NCBI RefSeq assembly: GCF_001431485.1 | Contig: NZ_LDJM01000007.1 | Span: 62,001 to 126,000, forward strand | Length of the DNA: 64,000 nucleotides | Origin: Stenotrophomonas ginsengisoli | GTDB lineage: Bacteria > Pseudomonadota > Gammaproteobacteria > Xanthomonadales > Xanthomonadaceae | Direction: 5' to 3' | Shown: piece after piece, positions 33,896-44,701 of the stretch | Position numbering within the stretch: the stretch's first letter is position 1 | How the letters are laid out: every line of letters begins with the position of its first letter | Translations under genes and position numbers: made by a program | Notes under the pieces: generated by a model | Databases searched by the model: none | Told to the model about the DNA's origin: nothing | The model's input: the letters and a program-made list of their open reading frames with translations, nothing else

Positions 33896-35299
33896 ATGAA
33901 AGCTTCACTCTCGGCACAACTTGGACAACAGCTCCATCTCACTCCCGCCCTGCTGCAGTCCATCCGGCTGCTGCAGCTGACCGGGCTGGAACTGGAACTG
34001 GAAGTGGCCCAGGCGCTGGAGAGCAATCCCCTGCTTGAACGCATCGAGGACAGTGAGCCGGAACAGCGCCAGGTCAGCGAGGATCCACAGCTGGACACGG
34101 CCGCCTTTGACGAGCTGCCCGAATCACAGATGTGGGACATCCCGGCCGCCAGCTGGAGCGAGGGTGACACCGACCGCATGGCCAACATCGCCGCCGGTGC
34201 GTCCTCCGATCCGGGCTGGCAGCTGCTGCAGGGCCTGTCGCTGGAGCTCAAGGGCCAGGACCTGGCCATTGCCGCGTTCTGGCTGCAGCACATCGATGAG
34301 GCCGGCTATCTGGATGACAGCCTGCCGGCACTGCAGGCCCTGGCGGCCAGCGAACTGGGCTGCGATGCCGGGCAGATGGAATGGATCCGCCAGCGCCTGC
34401 TGCACGGCGAGCCGGCCGGCATGTGCGCGGTAGATGCACGCGAGGCATTGCGGGCCCAGCTCGATGCCCTGCCCGGCACGGTTGCGGCGCGGCCGCTGGC
34501 CCGGCAGTTGCTGCAGCTGGATCGGGAAGTCTTGCTGACCGGTTGCACCGATGTGCTGGCCCAGGCCCTGCAGCGCGAGCCGGCCGATGTGGCCGAGGCA
34601 CGCGCCCTGCTGCGCCAGCTTGATGCCTACCCGGCCCAGTCGCTGCTGGAGGACGCCGATCCGGCCATCGTGCCGGACGTGGTGTGCTGGTTTGCCGACG
34701 CCAGCTGGCGGGTGGCACTGAACCGGCGCAGCACCCAGCGCGTGGGCGTGCCGGCCCATTACGAACAGGCCCTGGCCAGCTGCGCTGACGAGCTGTCCCC
34801 GGCCATGCGCGAACAGCTCAACCAGGCCCGCTGGCTGACCCGTGGCCTGAGCATCCGCAACGACACCCTGCTGCGCACCACCCAGGTCATCGTTGCCCAC
34901 CAGGCCGGCTTCCTCAGCCGCGGCGAGGAAGCCATGGCCCCACTGACCCTGAAGCAGGTGGCCGAGGCCATCGGCATGCACGAATCGACCATTTCGCGCA
35001 TCACCACCGGCAAATACCTGCAGACCCCGCGTGGCACTTTCGAGCTCAAACGCTTCTTTGCTGTCAAACTGGAAGGGGCAAGCGTGTCCGGCGCCGCGGT
35101 CAAGGCCATGGTCCGACGCTTGATTGACAACGAGCCGGCCGGCAGGCCCCTGGCCGATGAAGCCATCGCCGGGCTGCTGTCGCGCCAGGGCATCCAGGTG
35201 GCACGCCGCACCGTGGCCAAGTACCGCGAACAACTGGATATCGCCCCGGCCCGCGAGCGCCGCCGCAACCAAACCGCATCGCTGGCCCGGGCCAGCTGA
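33896..35299 (+). CDS. rpoN2: RNA polymerase sigma-54 factor, flagellar paralogue RpoN2
   Basis: RpoN directs polymerase to -24/-12 promoters and needs an AAA+ activator. The 467-residue protein starts MKASLSAQLGQQLHLTPALLQSIRLLQLTGLELE, the Gln-rich activator region; the core-binding and DNA-binding domains follow (LTLKQVAEAIGMHESTISRITTGKYLQTPRG) and the RpoN box ARRTVAKYRE is at about 436-445. The in-frame extension of 48 residues upstream is unlike RpoN and was rejected. Xanthomonadaceae typically have two rpoN genes, with the flagellar one next to vemR and fleQ, which is what is seen here. Confidence 0.93.
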   Translation: MKASLSAQLGQQLHLTPALLQSIRLLQLTGLELELEVAQALESNPLLERIEDSEPEQRQVSEDPQLDTAAFDELPESQMWDIPAASWSEGDTDRMANIAAGASSDPGWQLLQGLSLELKGQDLAIAAFWLQHIDEAGYLDDSLPALQALAASELGCDAGQMEWIRQRLLHGEPAGMCAVDAREALRAQLDALPGTVAARPLARQLLQLDREVLLTGCTDVLAQALQREPADVAEARALLRQLDAYPAQSLLEDADPAIVPDVVCWFADASWRVALNRRSTQRVGVPAHYEQALASCADELSPAMREQLNQARWLTRGLSIRNDTLLRTTQVIVAHQAGFLSRGEEAMAPLTLKQVAEAIGMHESTISRITTGKYLQTPRGTFELKRFFAVKLEGASVSGAAVKAMVRRLIDNEPAGRPLADEAIAGLLSRQGIQVARRTVAKYREQLDIAPARERRRNQTASLARAS

Positions 35300-35312
35300 G
35301 GAGATGACAACG

Positions 35313-35691
35313 ATGAGCAAAGTCACCGTGCTGCTGGTGGATGACCATGAGGGCTTCATCAACGCCGCCCTGCGTCATTTCCGCCGTTTCACCTGGCTGG
35401 ACGTGGTGGGCACTGCGGCCAACGGCCTGGAAGCCATCGAGCGCTCCGAGGCCCTGCGCCCGCAGGTGGTGCTGATGGACCTGGCCATGCCGGAGATGGG
35501 CGGCCTGCAGGCCACCCGCCTGATCAAGACCCAGGACGATGCACCCTACATCGTCATCGCCAGCCACTTCGATGATGCCGAACACCGCGAGCATGCCCAG
35601 CGTGCCGGTGCCGACGGCTTTGTCAGCAAACTGTCCTACATCCAGGATGTGATGCCGATCCTGGAGCGTCATCTGCAGGGGGAAACCACCC

Positions 35692-35699
<8 letters not shown>
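35313..35699 (+). CDS. vemR: Single-domain response regulator VemR
   Basis: A 128-residue stand-alone receiver: [18 protein letters not shown], phospho-acceptor Asp56 in [12 protein letters not shown], then [29 protein letters not shown]. It has no output domain, so it acts by binding partners. In Xanthomonas campestris VemR lies between rpoN2 and fleQ and affects motility and exopolysaccharide through FleQ, and the position here is the same. The ATG at 35313 has AGGAG nine bases upstream, unlike the in-frame ATG at 35304. It overlaps fleQ by eight bases. Confidence 0.9.
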
Positions 35700-37191
<1,492 letters not shown>

Positions 37192-37217
37192 CGCCTGTCC
37201 ATCGCCTGTCACCGACC

Positions 37218-37244
37218 AAGGCCACCGCATGCGGTGGCCTTTTT
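37218..37244 (+). terminator. Rho-independent terminator after fleQ
   Basis: AAGGCCACCGC at 37218-37228 pairs perfectly with GCGGTGGCCTT at 37231-37241, with T up to 37244. The apical AT would need adjacent pairs to open for the loop. It closes the rpoN2-vemR-fleQ block. Confidence 0.93.
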
Positions 37245-37346
37245 CTTGCACCGGCGCCAAGCAGCGGCGCGCATCCACGGTGCGGCGGGCCAGTGCCCGC
37301 ACAGCACGGCGCGCAGGGACCATGGCAGAAAGCCGTCACCGCATTC

Positions 37347-37362
37347 AGGCACACCTTTTGCA
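37347..37362 (+). promoter_or_regulatory. Sigma-54 promoter of fliE
   Basis: AGGCACACCTTTTGCA has the -24 GG, -12 GC and a full TTGCA element at the standard spacing; only the leading T is missing. It lies 39 bases before fliE and probably drives fliEFGHIJK. Confidence 0.85.
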
Positions 37363-37401
37363 TGAGTACCGACATACGTTCCCGCGCCCGGAAATCGCCC
37401 G

Positions 37402-37764
37402 ATGTCCTACTCCGTCAACTCCGTTCTCAGCCAGATCCGCAGCTACCAGACCCAGGTCAGCAACCTGTCGGTGGATGCCACCGCCGATGCCCCGGTTTCC
37501 CCGGCGCTGACCGCCGGGCTGAGCGAGCCGGCACCGCAGCAGCCCAGCTTCACCGAGACCCTGCGCGGCGCCTTGGGCGCGGTGAACCAGTCCCAGCACG
37601 AATCCGGCCAGCTGGCACGCGCTTTTGAAATGGGCGACCCCAGTGCCGACCTGGCCAAGGTCATGGTCGCTGCCCAGCATTCGCAGATTGCCTTCAAGGC
37701 CACTGTGGAAATCCGCAACCGTCTCGTCCAGGCCTACCAGGACGTGATGAACATGCCGCTGTAA
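37402..37764 (+). CDS. fliE: Flagellar hook-basal body complex protein FliE
   Basis: FliE joins the MS-ring to the rod. The 120-residue protein has a non-conserved N-terminus and a conserved C-terminal half (FEMGDPSADLAKVMVAAQHSQIAFKATVEIRNRLVQAYQDVMNMPL), which is characteristic. Length is usual. It is the first gene after the sigma-54 promoter at 37347 and precedes fliF by 13 bases, as is standard. Confidence 0.96.
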   Translation: MSYSVNSVLSQIRSYQTQVSNLSVDATADAPVSPALTAGLSEPAPQQPSFTETLRGALGAVNQSQHESGQLARAFEMGDPSADLAKVMVAAQHSQIAFKATVEIRNRLVQAYQDVMNMPL

Positions 37765-37777
37765 GGAAGACCGGACG

Positions 37778-39439
37778 ATGGCAATCGCGCTCCCCAACGA
37801 ACCCCTGCCCCACGACAAGCCGGACCGCACCGAGAAGGCGGCGGCGCTGTTCGAGAAGGTCCAGGGCATGCAGATCACCCGCAAGCTCGGGATGATGACC
37901 ATGATCGCCGCCTCGGTGGCGGTGGGCCTGGCCGTGTTCTTCTGGTCCCAGGAACAGGAAATGGTGGCCCTGTACACCGGCACCGATGCCAAGGCCACCG
38001 CCGAGGCCACCGACCTGCTGCGGGCCGCGCAGATCCCGTTCAAGCTGGACCCGGCCACCGGTGCGATCACCGTGGCCCCGGACCGCCTGCACGATGCCCG
38101 CCTGAAGCTGGCCGGCGCCGGTGCCACCGACAACGGCCGCCTGGGCTTCGAGCTGATCGAGCGCGACCCGGGCTTCGGCGTCAGCCAGTTTGTGGAAAAT
38201 GCCCGCTACCAGCACGCCCTTGAAACCGAGCTGGTACGCACCATCACCACCCTGCGCCCGGTGCAGGATGCACGCGTGCACCTGGCCATCCCCAAGCCCA
38301 GCGCCTTCACCCGCCAGCGCGAGCTGTCCAGCGCCTCGGTGGTGCTGACCCTGCGTGGCGGCTCGACCCTGGAGCGCAACCAGGTCGATGCGATCGTGCA
38401 CATGGTCGCCTCCTCCATTCCCGACCTGGCCCCGGACCGGGTCACCGTGGTCGACCAGAACGGCCGTCTGCTGTCGGGCAACAACGGCAACACCGCCGAT
38501 GAGCTCAACGCCCAGCAGTTCGAGCAGGTGCGGCGCCAGGAAACCTCGTTCAACCAGCGCATCCGCGACCTGCTCGAGCCGATGACCGGCGTGGGCCGGG
38601 TGCAGCCGGAAGTGGCCGTGGAAATGGATTTTGCCACCGTCGAGGAGGCCCGTGAGGTCTACAACGGCGAGCCGCAGAAGGTACGCAGCGAGCAGATCAA
38701 CGAAACCAGCAACAGTGAGCCCGGCCCGCAGGGCGTGCCCGGTGCGGCCAGCAACATGCCGCCGGGCCCGGAAGCGGTGGCCGCCACCGCCGGCAACACC
38801 CAGTCCACCCGCAACGCCACCCGCAACTACGAGCTGGACCGCACCCTGCAGCACACCCGCCAGAGCGGTGGCCGCATTGCCCGGGTCACCACCGCGGTGC
38901 TGGTGGACCACGTCCCGCGCGCCAATGCCGAAGGCAAGCTCGTGCCGCAGCCGCTGTCCGATGCCGAGCTGGCCCGGGTCGAGGCCCTGGTCAAGCAGGC
39001 GGTCGGCTTCAATGCCGAACGCGGTGACAGCGTCTCGGTGATGAATGCCCCGTTCGTGCGCGAGACCACCCCGGTCGCCGCTGCACCGGTGTGGGAGCAG
39101 CCGATGGCGCAGAACGCGCTGCGCCTGATCCTTGGCGCCCTGATCGTGCTGGCCCTGGTGTTCGGCGTGCTGCGCCCGACCCTGCGCCAGATCACCGGCG
39201 CCGGCAAGAAGGCCGAGCCGGCCGCCGATGTGCCGCCCAGTGCCGACGTGGAACTGGTGGACATCAACGGCCAGCCGCTGCCGGCACTGGCCAACGACCA
39301 GGTGCAACTGTCGCCGACGGCCGTGCTCGCCGCACCGGTGGACAACTACGAAGAACGACTGCGCATGGCGCGCGAAGCCGTCCGCGCCGATTCCAAGCGC
39401 GTGGCACAGGTTGTGAAGGGCTGGGTGGCCAATGACTGA
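37778..39439 (+). CDS. fliF: Flagellar MS-ring protein FliF
   Basis: FliF forms the MS-ring in the inner membrane, the base on which rotor and export gate assemble. The 553-residue protein has two membrane segments (about residues 30-50 and 445-465), ring-building motifs between them (VQDARVHLAIPKPSAFTRQRELSSASVVL) and a C-terminal tail for FliG (YEERLRMAREAVRADSKRVAQVVKGWV). All appear intact. It overlaps fliG by eight bases. Confidence 0.97.
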   Translation: MAIALPNEPLPHDKPDRTEKAAALFEKVQGMQITRKLGMMTMIAASVAVGLAVFFWSQEQEMVALYTGTDAKATAEATDLLRAAQIPFKLDPATGAITVAPDRLHDARLKLAGAGATDNGRLGFELIERDPGFGVSQFVENARYQHALETELVRTITTLRPVQDARVHLAIPKPSAFTRQRELSSASVVLTLRGGSTLERNQVDAIVHMVASSIPDLAPDRVTVVDQNGRLLSGNNGNTADELNAQQFEQVRRQETSFNQRIRDLLEPMTGVGRVQPEVAVEMDFATVEEAREVYNGEPQKVRSEQINETSNSEPGPQGVPGAASNMPPGPEAVAATAGNTQSTRNATRNYELDRTLQHTRQSGGRIARVTTAVLVDHVPRANAEGKLVPQPLSDAELARVEALVKQAVGFNAERGDSVSVMNAPFVRETTPVAAAPVWEQPMAQNALRLILGALIVLALVFGVLRPTLRQITGAGKKAEPAADVPPSADVELVDINGQPLPALANDQVQLSPTAVLAAPVDNYEERLRMAREAVRADSKRVAQVVKGWVAND

Positions 39440-40442
39440 AATGACTGAAACCGCGATGACCGGCGTCCAGCGCGCGGCTGTGCTGCTGCTGTCGCTGGGC
39501 GAATCCGACGCTGCCGAAGTGCTCAAGCACATGGAGCCCAAGGAGGTGCAGAAGATCGGCATCACCATGGCCACCATGACCGATGTCAGCCGCGAGAAGG
39601 TGCAGATGGTCATTGACCAGTTCAGCGCCGAACTGGGCAACACCACCTCGCTGGGCGTGGGCTCGGACGAGTACATCAAGAACATGCTCGAGCAGGCCCT
39701 GGGCAAGGACAAGGCCGGCAACCTGGTCGACCGCATCCTGCTGGGCCGCAACACCACCGGCCTGGACGCACTGAAGTGGATGGACCCGCGTGCGGTGGCC
39801 GATCTGGTGCGCAACGAGCATCCGCAGATCATCGCCATCGTGATGAGCCACCTGGAGCCGGACCAGGCCGCCCAGGCCCTGAAGCTGCTGCCCGAGCGCA
39901 CCCGCGTGGACGTGGTCCTGCGCATCGCCACCCTGGACGGCATTCCGCCCAATGCGCTCAACGAGCTCAACGAGATCATGGAGCGCCAGTTCGCCGGCAA
40001 CCAGAACCTGAAGTCCTCCAATGTCGGCGGCGTGCAGAGCGCGGCCAACATCCTCAACTACATGGATGGCGGCCAGGACCAGGTGATCCTCAAGCAGATC
40101 GGCGACATCGACAATCCGCTGGGTACCCGTATCCAGGACCTGATGTTCGTGTTCGACGACCTGGTGGACCTGGACGACCGCGAGATGCAGCTGGTGTTGC
40201 GCGAGGTCTCCGGCGAGCGTCTGGGCCTGGCCCTGCGCGGGGCCGACAACAAGGTCAAGGAAAAGATCACCCGCAACATGTCCTCGCGTGCGGCCGAAAT
40301 CCTGCTCGAGGACATGGAAGCGCGTGGCCCGGTGCGCCTGTCGGATGTGGAAACCGCCCAGCGCGAGATCCTGGCCATCGTCAAGCGCATGGCCGACGAA
40401 GGCACCATCAGCCTGGGTGGCGCCGGTGAGGACATGCTGTGA
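39432..40442 (+). CDS. fliG: Flagellar motor switch protein FliG
   Basis: FliG transmits stator torque to the rotor. The 336-residue protein has the N-terminal FliF-binding domain (GVQRAAVLLLSLGESDAAEVLKHMEPKEVQKIG), the middle domain with EHPQIIAIVMSHLEPDQAAQAL, and the C-terminal torque helix with charged residues (LVLREVSGERLGLALRGADNKVKEKITRNMSSRAAEILLEDMEARGPVRLSDVE). Length is normal. It overlaps fliH by four bases. Confidence 0.98.
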   Translation: MTEMTETAMTGVQRAAVLLLSLGESDAAEVLKHMEPKEVQKIGITMATMTDVSREKVQMVIDQFSAELGNTTSLGVGSDEYIKNMLEQALGKDKAGNLVDRILLGRNTTGLDALKWMDPRAVADLVRNEHPQIIAIVMSHLEPDQAAQALKLLPERTRVDVVLRIATLDGIPPNALNELNEIMERQFAGNQNLKSSNVGGVQSAANILNYMDGGQDQVILKQIGDIDNPLGTRIQDLMFVFDDLVDLDDREMQLVLREVSGERLGLALRGADNKVKEKITRNMSSRAAEILLEDMEARGPVRLSDVETAQREILAIVKRMADEGTISLGGAGEDML

Positions 40443-41140
40443 GCGCACAGATACAGCGCTGGGTAGCCCCTGACCTGAACCTGGCCGAGGTCGACCAGAC
40501 CCTGCTCGACGAGATGCAGGCCCTGGACCAGGACGGCTACAGCGAGGAGATCGGCACCGACACACCCGTCGGGCCCGGCCTGCCGACGCTGGAACAGATC
40601 GCCCTGATCGAACAGCAGGCCCACGACGAGGGCCATGCCCATGGCCTGCAGACCGGTCATGCCGAAGGCCTGGCCCAGGGACGCGAAGAAGGCCATGCCG
40701 AGGGTCTGGCCAGTGGCCAGGCCGAGATCCGCCGCCTCAGCGCACAGATCGAGGGCATCCTGGACAACTTCAGCCGGCCCCTGGCCCGGCTCGAGGACGA
40801 GGTGGTGCAGGCCCTGGGCGATCTGGCCGTGCGCATTGCCGGGGCTTTGGTCGGCCGTGCCTACCAGGCCGACCCGGCCCTGCTGGCGCAGCTGGTGGAA
40901 CAGGCTGTGGCCAGCGTTGCCGCGCACCAGCGGCCGCTGCAGGTGCGCCTGCACCCGGAAGACATCGCCAGCCTCACTCCCCTGCTCAGCCTGCCGGCCG
41001 ACTGCAGCCTGAGCCCGGACCCGGCACTGGGCCGCGGCGACCTGCGCGTGCATGCCGAGGCAGTGCGCATCGACGGCAGCCTGGGCGCCCGCCTGCAGGC
41101 CGCCCTGCAGACCATCGGGCAAGGCAGCACACGGCCATGA
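40439..41140 (+). CDS. fliH: Flagellar assembly protein FliH
   Basis: FliH regulates the export ATPase FliI and links it to the C-ring. The 233-residue protein begins with a Trp-containing acidic segment ([19 protein letters not shown]) that may bind FliN, followed by a GxxxG-rich helix ([32 protein letters not shown]) typical of FliH, and a C-terminal domain. It uses a GTG start overlapping fliG and overlaps fliI by four bases. Confidence 0.94.
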   Translation: MSAQIQRWVAPDLNLAEVDQTLLDEMQALDQDGYSEEIGTDTPVGPGLPTLEQIALIEQQAHDEGHAHGLQTGHAEGLAQGREEGHAEGLASGQAEIRRLSAQIEGILDNFSRPLARLEDEVVQALGDLAVRIAGALVGRAYQADPALLAQLVEQAVASVAAHQRPLQVRLHPEDIASLTPLLSLPADCSLSPDPALGRGDLRVHAEAVRIDGSLGARLQAALQTIGQGSTRP

Positions 41141-42519
41141 ACAAAGACACCGTCATCGATCCGGCGCACTGGCGCGCGGCCCGCAACCTGCGTCTGGCCC
41201 ACCGGCTGGATGGTTTGTACCAACGCCCGCAGGCCGATGCCGGCCTGGTCCGCGAGGGCGTGCTGCGCCGGGCCATCGGCCTGACCCTGGAAGCCTCCGG
41301 CTGCCAGGCCCCGATGGGTTCGAACTGCCGCATCGAAGTGGCCGATGGCGGCTGGATCGATGCCGAAGTGGTCGGCTTTGCCGGCGAGCGCACCTACCTG
41401 ATGCCCAGCGCCGAACTGCATGGCCTGCTGCCCAATGCCCGGGTGGTGCCGGCCGGTGCCGGTGGCGGCATCGAGGTCGGCGAAGGCCTGCTGGGCCGGG
41501 TCATCGACAGCGACGGCGTGCCCCTGGATGGCAAGGGCCCGATCGTGCATGAAGGCAGCGCGCCGATGGCCGGGGTGTCGATCAACCCGCTGGCCCGCGA
41601 GCCGATCACCCAGCCGCTGGATGTGGGCGTGCGCACCATCAATGCCCTGCTGCCGATCGGCCGTGGCCAGCGTGTGGGCCTGTTCGCCGGCTCCGGCGTG
41701 GGCAAGTCCACCCTGCTGGGGATGATGACCCGTTTCACCAATGCCGATGTCATCGTGGTCGGCCTGATCGGCGAACGTGGCCGCGAAGTGCGCGATTTCG
41801 TCGAATCCACCCTGGGCGAGGAAGGCCTGCGCCGTGCGGTGGTGATTGCCGCCCCGGCCGACCGTCCGCCGCTGGCCCGCCTGCACGGCGCCTACCGGGC
41901 CACCGCGGTGGCCGAATGGTTCCGCGACCAGGGCCTGAACGTGCTGCTGCTGATGGATTCGCTGACCCGCTTTGCCCAGGCCCAGCGCGAGATCGGCCTG
42001 TCGGTGGGCGAGCCGCCGACCACCCGTGGCTATCCGCCCAGTGTGTTTGCCAAGCTGCCCGCCCTGGTCGAACGCGCCGGCAACGGGGCCAAGGGACGCG
42101 GCTCGATCACCGCTTTCTATACCGTGCTGACCGAAGGCGATGACCCGCAGGACCCGATTGCCGATGCCGCGCGGGCCATCCTGGACGGCCACATCCTGCT
42201 CTCGCGCAAGGTCGCCGATTCGGGCCTGTACCCGGCCATCGACGTGGAATCCTCGGTCAGCCGTGTGGTCCAGGACATTGCCGATGACGCCTGGCGCGGC
42301 CGCATCCGCCAGCTCAAGCAATTGGTGGCCGCCTACTCGGCCAACCGTGACCTGATCGCCATCGGCGCCTACCAGCGCGGCGGTGACCCGGCCACCGACC
42401 AGGCCCTGGCCCTGTGGCCGCAGATCACCGAATTCCTGTCCCAGGATGTGCACCAGGCCGCCAGCCTGGAAGCCAGCGGCCAGGCCCTGGCCGAGCTGGT
42501 CGGAGCGATCGGCCGATGA
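41137..42519 (+). CDS. fliI: Flagellum-specific ATPase FliI
   Basis: FliI is the export ATPase related to the F1 beta subunit. The 460-residue protein has Walker A GSGVGKST at 185-192, the Walker B region [38 protein letters not shown] and the conserved RVVQDIADD segment. Length is normal. It overlaps fliJ by four bases, within fliEFGHIJK. Confidence 0.97.
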   Translation: MNKDTVIDPAHWRAARNLRLAHRLDGLYQRPQADAGLVREGVLRRAIGLTLEASGCQAPMGSNCRIEVADGGWIDAEVVGFAGERTYLMPSAELHGLLPNARVVPAGAGGGIEVGEGLLGRVIDSDGVPLDGKGPIVHEGSAPMAGVSINPLAREPITQPLDVGVRTINALLPIGRGQRVGLFAGSGVGKSTLLGMMTRFTNADVIVVGLIGERGREVRDFVESTLGEEGLRRAVVIAAPADRPPLARLHGAYRATAVAEWFRDQGLNVLLLMDSLTRFAQAQREIGLSVGEPPTTRGYPPSVFAKLPALVERAGNGAKGRGSITAFYTVLTEGDDPQDPIADAARAILDGHILLSRKVADSGLYPAIDVESSVSRVVQDIADDAWRGRIRQLKQLVAAYSANRDLIAIGAYQRGGDPATDQALALWPQITEFLSQDVHQAASLEASGQALAELVGAIGR

Positions 42520-42965
42520 GCAGCACCCGCCGCATGGTGCCGCTGCTGCGCCGCGCCCAGGACAAGCAGGACGCGGTGGCGCGCCAGCTGGCCGAACGGC
42601 AGAAGGCGCTGGACACCCATGCCCAGCGCCTGGAGGACCTGCGCCAGTACGCCGACGACTACCTCAACAACCCGCTGCCGGCCACCTCGGTCTCGCAGCT
42701 GCTCAACCGCCGTGCCTTCCTGGACCGCCTGGACACGGCGGTCAAGCTGCAGGCACAGACGGTGGAGCGCAACCAACTGCACGTGGATGCCGAGCGCAAG
42801 CGCCTGCTCGCCGCCAGCCGCGAGCGCAAGGTCCTGGAACAGCTGCAGCAGCGCTACCAGGCCCAGGAACAGCACCAGGCCGATCGCCGCGACCAACGCG
42901 TGCTCGATGACCTGGGTGCGCGTATCAGCCGCAACCGCCCCAATACACCGGAAAGCCCGACATGA
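42516..42965 (+). CDS. fliJ: Flagellar export protein FliJ
   Basis: FliJ is a coiled-coil stalk in the export ATPase and escorts chaperones. The 149-residue protein is almost all charged helix ([34 protein letters not shown], later [31 protein letters not shown]), as in the family. It starts by ATGA overlap with fliI and overlaps fliK by four bases. An in-frame start upstream lies inside fliI and was rejected. Confidence 0.9.
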   Translation: MSSTRRMVPLLRRAQDKQDAVARQLAERQKALDTHAQRLEDLRQYADDYLNNPLPATSVSQLLNRRAFLDRLDTAVKLQAQTVERNQLHVDAERKRLLAASRERKVLEQLQQRYQAQEQHQADRRDQRVLDDLGARISRNRPNTPESPT

Positions 42966-44098
42966 GCACAGCCGCCCTGACGCCCGTCCTGTTCACCGCC
43001 CCGGCCGCACCGTCCACGCCCGCGCAGGGCCAGAGCGGTACCAGCAGCGCCCAGGCCGGCCAGCAGGACCCGGCCCGGTTCTCGCAGCTGCTGGACAGCA
43101 GCAGCCCGGCCGGCAGTGATCAGCCCCTGCCGGCCGACGATGGCAGCATCGCGGCCGATGCGGATGCGCAGGATCTGCAGGACGAGGCCAGCCAGACCCC
43201 GGCCGATGCGCCGTGGCCGCCACCGGGCCTGGAAACCCTGCTCGCCCCCACCACGACAGCTGCAACGCCGGCCACTACTGCCGCCTGCCTGGCGGCCGCC
43301 ACGACCATGCCGGCACCGCCGGCCAGCCAGCCCCCCGCAGCCAGCAACCCGGCTGCTATGGGCAGCGTCAAGGACACGACACTGGCCGCCACCCTGGCCA
43401 ATACCCGCACCGCACCCACGACCATGCCGGCACTGGCCCAGGCAGCCAGCAGCAGCCATCCGGATCTGGCCGAAGGCCTGCCGGCCAGCGCCCAGACGCC
43501 AGCCGGCAACGGAGCCGACGAGGCGCTCGCCCAGGCCATCGGCAGCCTGGCAGGCACCACCACCTCCGCCAGCCCGGCGCTGGACAGCAGCGGCGTGGTC
43601 GCCCTGGCCGGGCTGAGCGCCAGCGCGGTGGCCAACCCCTTGCCGGCCAATGACACCCAGGCCAGCGTGCTGCCCACCCGCGCCGACATGGGCGGCGAGC
43701 ATTTCGATGCCGATGTGGCCCAGGGCGTCGAGTACATGGTCGAGCACAAGCTGCAGTCCGCCCGCATCCGCATCAGCCCCCAACAGCTGGGCATGATCGA
43801 GGTCGAACTGCGCCTGGACGGTGACCGCGTGCATGCCAACTTCAGCAGTGCCCATGCCGATGTGCGCCAGGCCCTGCACGACAGCCTGCCGCGCCTGCGC
43901 GAACTGCTTGATGCCAATGGCCTGCAGATGGGCCAGGCGGCGGTCGGCCAGGGCAGCAACGGGCCGGGCACTGACGGCCGTGACGGCCAGAGGCCGGCCA
44001 CCGCCATGGGCCACGGCGCCACTGACACAGAACCGTCGCCGGCTGCGGCAGCACCGCAGGTGTGGCGCCACAACCGCCTGCTCGACACCTATGCCTGA
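42962..44098 (+). CDS. fliK: Flagellar hook-length control protein FliK
   Basis: FliK measures hook length and switches export specificity at FlhB. The 378-residue protein has a long Ala-, Pro-, Thr- and Ser-rich N-terminal two-thirds, suitable for a ruler, and a folded C-terminal domain (LQSARIRISPQQLGMIEVELRLDGDRVHANFSSAHADVRQALHDSLPRLRELLDANGLQM) that matches the Flg_hook domain. It overlaps fliJ and ends the fliE unit. Confidence 0.93.
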   Translation: MSTAALTPVLFTAPAAPSTPAQGQSGTSSAQAGQQDPARFSQLLDSSSPAGSDQPLPADDGSIAADADAQDLQDEASQTPADAPWPPPGLETLLAPTTTAATPATTAACLAAATTMPAPPASQPPAASNPAAMGSVKDTTLAATLANTRTAPTTMPALAQAASSSHPDLAEGLPASAQTPAGNGADEALAQAIGSLAGTTTSASPALDSSGVVALAGLSASAVANPLPANDTQASVLPTRADMGGEHFDADVAQGVEYMVEHKLQSARIRISPQQLGMIEVELRLDGDRVHANFSSAHADVRQALHDSLPRLRELLDANGLQMGQAAVGQGSNGPGTDGRDGQRPATAMGHGATDTEPSPAAAAPQVWRHNRLLDTYA

Positions 44099-44133
44099 GC
44101 CAACGGCGGCGACAAAAAACCGGCAGCCGGTTC

Positions 44134-44149
44134 CGGCACGGTGATTGCA
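44134..44149 (+). promoter_or_regulatory. Sigma-54 promoter of fliL
   Basis: CGGCACGGTGATTGCA has the -24 GG, -12 GC and complete TTGCA at the standard spacing. It lies 32 bases before fliL and just after a small stem at 44118-44132, in the fliK-fliL gap. It probably drives fliLMNOPQR. Confidence 0.85.
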
Positions 44150-44181
44150 TCAGTGGACATGGACGTTCCCAGGAGCACACC

Positions 44182-44691
44182 GTGGCCACCGCCGCAGACA
44201 CCAACCGCAAGACCAACGATGCCCCCGCTGCCACCGGCAAGCGCCGCAACTCCCTGCTGCCGATCCTGCTGGTCGGCCTGATTGCCGCCGGTGCCGCCGG
44301 CGCCGGGGTCTGGTACTACACCCAGCAGCACGCCACTCCCGCCGCCCAGCAGTCACCGCAGCTGCCGGCCCCGGCGCTGTACGTGGCCCTGGATCCGGCC
44401 TTCGTGGTCAACCTGCCGGTCAGCTATGACGGCCCGCGCTACCTGCAGGTCGAGGTCCAGCTGATGACCCGCGACCCGCTGGCACTGGAAAAGATCCGCG
44501 CCAACCTGCCGGCCATCCGTGCGCGCCTGCTGATGTTCTTCGCCCAGATCGATCCGGCCCTGGTCAATGACCGCAGCGGCATGCAGACCCTGCAGAACGA
44601 CGCCCTGGGCGAAGTGCAGGAGCTGCTGAAGAGCGAAACCGGCAGCAACAGCGCCGAGGCCCTGCTGTTCACCAGCTTCGTGACCCAGTGA
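44182..44691 (+). CDS. fliL: Flagellar basal body-associated protein FliL
   Basis: FliL is an inner-membrane protein that supports stator function. The 169-residue product has a charged cytoplasmic N-terminus, one membrane helix (LLPILLVGLIAAGAAGAGVWYYT) and a periplasmic domain (ALYVALDPAFVVNLPVSYDGPRYLQVEVQLMTRD) matching the family. The start is a GTG with AGGAG nine bases upstream; a longer in-frame form would run into fliK and the promoter. It leads fliLMNOPQR. Confidence 0.94.
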   Translation: MATAADTNRKTNDAPAATGKRRNSLLPILLVGLIAAGAAGAGVWYYTQQHATPAAQQSPQLPAPALYVALDPAFVVNLPVSYDGPRYLQVEVQLMTRDPLALEKIRANLPAIRARLLMFFAQIDPALVNDRSGMQTLQNDALGEVQELLKSETGSNSAEALLFTSFVTQ

Positions 44692-44701
44692 GCGCACTGA
44701 C

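Noticed and set aside
37694..40057. A 787-codon minus-strand open frame opposite fliF and fliG
   Set aside because: It is a shadow of strongly conserved plus-strand genes and has no recognisable domain. Similar frames opposite cheA, flhA and fliD were rejected for the same reason.
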